64,000 nt of DNA, from assembly GCF_016617715.1 (NCBI RefSeq), contig NZ_CP067225.1, forward strand, positions 744,001-808,000. Direction: 5' to 3'. The notes beneath the pieces were generated by a model. That model was not told the DNA's origin. It saw only the letters and a program-made list of their open reading frames with translations, and did not search any database. This document shows positions 60,868-64,000 of this stretch, in pieces. Made by a program: the position numbers and the translations under genes. The DNA comes from Paracoccus sp. MC1862 (GTDB taxonomy: Bacteria; Pseudomonadota; Alphaproteobacteria; Rhodobacterales; Rhodobacteraceae). The stretch's first letter is position 1; the number at the start of each line of letters is the position of its first letter.

Positions 60868-62382
60868 ATGCTCGACCACCTTTCCTATACCGCCCCCGAA
60901 CCCAGGGTCATCGCCGGGGCCAAGGGCGACTGGGAACTGGTCATCGGGCTTGAGGTCCATGCGCAGGTCGCCTCGAACGCCAAGCTGTTTTCCGGCGCCT
61001 CGACGGCTTTCGGGGCGGAACCCAACTCGAACGTCAGCTTCGTGGACGCGGCGATGCCGGGGATGCTGCCGGTCATCAACGAATTCTGCGTGGCGCAGGC
61101 GGTCCGCACCGGGCTGGGCCTGAAGGCGCGGATCAACCTGTTCAGCGCCTTCGACCGCAAGAACTACTTTTACCCCGACCTGCCGCAAGGCTACCAGATC
61201 AGCCAGCTTTACCACCCCATCGTGGGCGAGGGCGAGATCATCGTGGACATGGCCCCCGGCATCGCCCGCCGCGTCAGGATCGAACGCATCCACCTGGAAC
61301 AGGACGCCGGCAAGTCGATCCACGACATGGACCCGAGCTTAAGCTTCGTGGACCTGAACCGCACCGGCGTCGCGTTGATGGAGATCGTGAGCCGTCCCGA
61401 CATCCGCGGCCCCGAGGAGGCGGCGGCCTATGTCGCGAAACTCCGCCAGATCATGCGCTATCTGGGCACCTGCGACGGCAACATGCAGAACGGCAACCTG
61501 CGCGCCGACGTGAACGTGTCGGTCTGCAAGCCCGGCGATTACGAGCGTTTCATCGAGACCGGGGATTTCTCGGTCCTCGGCACCCGCTGCGAGATCAAGA
61601 ACATGAACTCGATGCGGTTTATCCAGGCGGCCATCGAATACGAGGCCCGCCGCCAGATCGCCATCATCGAGGACGGCGGCACGGTGGTGCAGGAAACCCG
61701 CCTCTACGATCCCGACAAAGGCGAGACCCGCTCGATGCGGTCGAAGGAGGAAGCGCATGATTACCGCTACTTCCCCGACCCCGACCTGCTGCCGCTGGAA
61801 ATCGAGCAGGGCTGGGTGGACGACATCGCGGCCTCGATGCCGGAACTGCCGGATGAGAAGAAGGCGCGCTTCGTCACGGGCCTCGGCCTTTCGGAATATG
61901 ACGCGGGCGTGCTGACGGCCGAGGTCGAGAACGCCGATTTCTTCGAGGCGGTCGCCGGTGGACGCGACGGCAAGCAGGCCGCGAACTGGGTCATCAACGA
62001 ATTGTTCGGCAGGCTGAACAAGCAGGGGCTGTCCATCGGCGAAAGCCCGGTGTCGGCGGCACAGCTTGGCGGCGTGCTGGACCTGATCGCCAGCGGGGAA
62101 ATCTCGGGCAAGATGGCCAAGGATCTGTTCGAGATCGTCTGGACCGAAGGCGGCGACCCGGCCGAAATCGCGCAGGCGCGGGGCATGAAGCAGGTCACCG
62201 ACCTCGGCGCCATCGAGGCGGCGGTGGACGAGATCGTCGCCGCAAATCCGGCGCAGGTGGAAAAGGCCAAGGCGAACCCCAAGCTTGCGGGCTGGTTCAC
62301 GGGGCAGGTGCTGAAGGCCACCGGCGGCAAGGCGAATCCCGCGGCGGTCAATGAGCTGGTGGCGAAAAAGCTCGGGCTCTGA
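60868..62382 (+). CDS. gatB: Aspartyl/glutamyl-tRNA amidotransferase subunit B
   Basis: A 504-residue GatB. The kinase-like tRNA-activating domain starts [23 protein letters not shown] and carries [19 protein letters not shown] and [10 protein letters not shown]; the C-terminal YqeY/tail domains follow with [17 protein letters not shown] and [16 protein letters not shown]. With GatA and GatC, not in this window, it converts Glu-tRNA-Gln and Asp-tRNA-Asn to their amides. GGAGG sits six bases before ATG 60868. Confidence 0.96.
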   Translation: MLDHLSYTAPEPRVIAGAKGDWELVIGLEVHAQVASNAKLFSGASTAFGAEPNSNVSFVDAAMPGMLPVINEFCVAQAVRTGLGLKARINLFSAFDRKNYFYPDLPQGYQISQLYHPIVGEGEIIVDMAPGIARRVRIERIHLEQDAGKSIHDMDPSLSFVDLNRTGVALMEIVSRPDIRGPEEAAAYVAKLRQIMRYLGTCDGNMQNGNLRADVNVSVCKPGDYERFIETGDFSVLGTRCEIKNMNSMRFIQAAIEYEARRQIAIIEDGGTVVQETRLYDPDKGETRSMRSKEEAHDYRYFPDPDLLPLEIEQGWVDDIAASMPELPDEKKARFVTGLGLSEYDAGVLTAEVENADFFEAVAGGRDGKQAANWVINELFGRLNKQGLSIGESPVSAAQLGGVLDLIASGEISGKMAKDLFEIVWTEGGDPAEIAQARGMKQVTDLGAIEAAVDEIVAANPAQVEKAKANPKLAGWFTGQVLKATGGKANPAAVNELVAKKLGL

Positions 62383-62460
62383 GCCCCGGCCATCTGCAAC
62401 GCTGGCGAGGAAAAGGGCGTTCGGCTAAAACTGACGCGACCGGGGCGCAAGGAGCGTGCG

Positions 62461-63081
62461 ATGCAAGCCTATGAATACACCGTCCTGCCCGCGCCGAACC
62501 GGGGCGAGAAGATCCGCGGCGCCCGCAGCGGCGCCGACCGCTTCGCCCATGCGCTGGCGACCGAGATCAACCGGATGGCGCAGGCGGGCTGGGAATATGT
62601 CCGCGCCGAGACGCTGCCCTGCGAGGAACGCAGCGGCCTGACCAGCCGCACGACCGTCTACCACAACCTGCTGGTCTTCCGCCGCGCGCTCGCCCCCGCG
62701 CAGGTGCAGCAGGACGTGGGCACGCAGCGGCCGCTTGCGGCCTCGCACGAGGCGGGACCCGCCCTGCGCCCTCTGGCTGCCGTGCAGCCGGCGGCAAAGG
62801 CGCCCGAGGCGGCGGTTCAGGCAGATCCTCCGCCTGACTGGCCGGACGGCGATGGGGCTGCCGAGACCGCGCGCTCCGAACCCGCCAGGGCGGAAGCCGC
62901 GCGGGTGGACGATTATGACGAGCCGGGTTTTGACCCCGACCGCGCCGAGGCTTCGGCCGAAGCGCCGCCCTTCGTCCAGCGCCCGCCGCTTTCCGCACAG
63001 CGGCCGGAAACCCGCACGGGCGGCATCTTCTCGGAACCCATGCCGGGGAATGGCGGCCGACTGGGTCCTGCCGAACGCTGA
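62461..63081 (+). CDS. DUF4177 domain protein with Pro/Ala-rich tail
   Basis: A 206-residue protein. Residues 1-80 match DUF4177 (MQAYEYTVLPAPNRGEKIRG, ATEINRMAQAGWEYVRAETLP, YHNLLVFRR), a small fold of unknown role. The remaining 125 residues are Pro/Ala/Asp-rich and probably disordered. AAGGAG precedes ATG 62461. It stands alone between gatB and the decayed region. Confidence 0.8.
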   Translation: MQAYEYTVLPAPNRGEKIRGARSGADRFAHALATEINRMAQAGWEYVRAETLPCEERSGLTSRTTVYHNLLVFRRALAPAQVQQDVGTQRPLAASHEAGPALRPLAAVQPAAKAPEAAVQADPPPDWPDGDGAAETARSEPARAEAARVDDYDEPGFDPDRAEASAEAPPFVQRPPLSAQRPETRTGGIFSEPMPGNGGRLGPAER

Positions 63082-63152
63082 TCCGGACGGAATTTCGCCG
63101 TCACGCAGCCGTCGCGGCCCTGTCACGCTCCTGCCGGACCTCCCGGCACGTT

Positions 63153-63302
63153 GTGAACCGCGCCAGGAACGTGATCCTGTTCATCGCCGACGGCAACGGG
63201 GCCGGCACGAACTGCGCCATCTGCCGGTATTCCGGCCAGTTGGAAGACGGCCGCGTTCTTCCCCGACGCGGTTCTGCCGCAACTGCACGCGATCCTCGGT
63301 GA
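63153..63302 (+). pseudogene. Remnant resembling the start of an alkaline phosphatase gene
   Basis: A 49-codon frame reads VNRARNVILFIADGNGAGTN, then CAICRYSGQLEDGRVLP, and stops at 63300-63302. The ARNVILFIADGNG block is like the metal-binding Asp motif of alkaline phosphatases, but the rest of the roughly 500-residue enzyme is absent and the frame soon diverges. I read it as a degraded or truncated gene. Confidence 0.45.
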
Positions 63303-63679
63303 TATGCGTTCGGCGCTGTCGATTCTTGCAGTGGCGGCAGGTATTGGTGACGCTCGCGGAACTGGGCGCGCTGACGCTGGTAGGGCGCTGTTCGCGGGAC
63401 AGTTCGCCCTGCTGTGCGACAGGGGGCGCCCACGCGTTTCGTCCTGTCGGTCGCCCAGGGCTTTGCCGCCGTTCTGATCCTTGCCAGCACCGGGGCTATA
63501 TCCTTATGGCGCTGGTCGCCCGCATCATGTCCGAGCGGCTCGGCCCTGCCGTCCCCGCCTCGCTGAGCTGGCCCGAGATCCCCATGGTCGCCGGTTTCGT
63601 CTGCCTGATGCTGCTGGTGGCGCCGATCTTGGCATGGCAGCAACTGCGCCGCGACCGCTACCAGTGCGGGGGGCGCTGA
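63250..63679 (+). pseudogene. Frameshifted remnant of a small membrane protein gene
   Basis: Coherent pieces of one hydrophobic protein lie in three frames: FPDAVLPQLHAILGDMRSAL near 63250-63320, VLVTLAELGALTLVG near 63345, LFAGQFALLCDRG near 63393, PTRFVLSVAQGFAAVLILASTG near 63431, and YILMALVARIMSERLGPA onward to a stop at 63677-63679. At least three frame changes would be needed to restore it, one near GGGG at about 63495. The family was not recognised; about three helices are implied. It overlaps the end of slyX on the other strand. Confidence 0.42.
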
Positions 63680-63858
63680 TCGGCCAGGGGGATGGTGCCC
63701 TCGTCGGCCTCGCGCCCGGCCTCGCGTTCCATCAGCAGGCCGACATGGCGGGACAGGCGGGCGATCTCGGCCGCCTGCCGGGTGACCACGTCTGACAGGT
63801 CCTCGACGCTGCGCTGAAGATGGGCGATCCGCTCCTCCAGCGCCTGCAACTTGTCCAT
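63658..63858 (-). CDS. slyX: SlyX family protein
   Basis: A 66-residue coiled-coil protein ([20 protein letters not shown], then [19 protein letters not shown]). It ends in the family hallmark RPPHW. The function of SlyX is unknown. Start ATG 63858 fits the family length; the frame is open to 63954 but that part overlaps hisS. Divergent from hisS by 49 bases. Confidence 0.9.
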   Translation of the reverse strand: MDKLQALEERIAHLQRSVEDLSDVVTRQAAEIARLSRHVGLLMEREAGREADEGTIPLADQRPPHW

Positions 63859-63907
63859 GCCGCACCCTTCCGTTAAGCGATGCCCGCGACCTGAAGGAAG
63901 ATCCCCC

Positions 63908-64000
63908 ATGGCCAAGGAACAGAAACCGCGCCGCCCGCGCGCCGAGACCCCCAAGGGCTTTCGCGACTATTTCGGGCCGGAGGTCACGGAACGCAAGGCG
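63908..64000 (+). CDS. hisS: Histidyl-tRNA synthetase, 5' part
   Basis: The last 93 bases encode [20 protein letters not shown] and [11 protein letters not shown] before the window ends. The [12 protein letters not shown] segment is the conserved start of class II HisRS in Rhodobacteraceae (general form PxGxxD). GAAGGAAGATC precedes ATG 63908. The gene continues beyond the window. Confidence 0.88.
   Translation, partial: MAKEQKPRRPRAETPKGFRDYFGPEVTERKA

Overview
The window looks like a chromosomal segment of a high-GC alphaproteobacterium of the Rhodobacteraceae, most likely Paracoccus or a close relative. Supporting signs are GC-rich third codon positions throughout, a class I lysyl-tRNA synthetase, an AspRS/GatB pair, cobT, rpoH behind rluD, SlyX divergent from hisS, and short two-hairpin dispersed repeats with a GATATTTT/GAAGAAG tail. 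Genus is inferred from protein style only. I saw no rRNA or tRNA gene, CRISPR array, insertion sequence, integrase or phage module. The segment is mostly core genome with a few decayed genes and small repeats.

Layout. 1-7431: tail of an unknown gene, a strong terminator, then a peptide/microcin C-type ABC importer (yejABEF) translationally coupled to a group 4 glycosyltransferase. 7428-10007: an auxin-carrier-type (AEC) permease, a hydroxypyruvate isomerase-like protein and a DUF1285 protein, all on the minus strand. 10072-18325: an envelope-stress-type operon of MoxR ATPase, DUF58, BatA-like, DUF4159 and an amidotransferase-like membrane protein, ending in a PBP4-type carboxypeptidase. 18326-23005: a paired-hairpin repeat, TerB-like protein, class I LysRS and a beta-helix protein. 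23066-32527: a flavin/PNPOx-like protein divergent from an acetate module (acs, DUF485, actP, a CBS-DUF294 protein, a minimal histidine kinase, a lone receiver, and a membrane-anchored degenerate kinase fused to a DnaQ-like exonuclease).

32524-41072: small exported protein, DnaJ/TerB protein, GNAT, trpA, ychF, AbrB-type permease, an uncharacterised membrane protein, rpoH and rluD. 41071-48855: DUF6476 protein, cobT, patatin-like lipoprotein, aminopeptidase P, a GlcD/Dld-type FAD oxidoreductase and a GH25 lipoprotein. 48860-52723: CPBP protease pseudogene, aspS, GNAT, TerC-type membrane protein. 52942-62382: phytase-like esterase, SIMPL protein with a His-rich tail, a 1179-residue protein with PilM/GspL-like and PilP/GspC-like ends, an SLT-like lipoprotein, gatB. 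62461-64000: DUF4177 protein, remnants of two decayed genes, slyX, and the start of hisS.

Functional themes are translation (LysRS, AspRS with GatB, HisRS, YchF, RluD), acetate uptake and activation with a linked signalling set, and envelope maintenance. Many operons run with 4-base ATGA/GTGA/TTGA overlaps. The most unusual items are the degenerate kinase-exonuclease fusion in the acetate operon, the giant proline/alanine-rich PilM-to-PilP-like protein, the palindromic element translated inside YejF, a three-copy dispersed repeat with covarying hairpins, and a strongly structured leader before the TerC-type gene.
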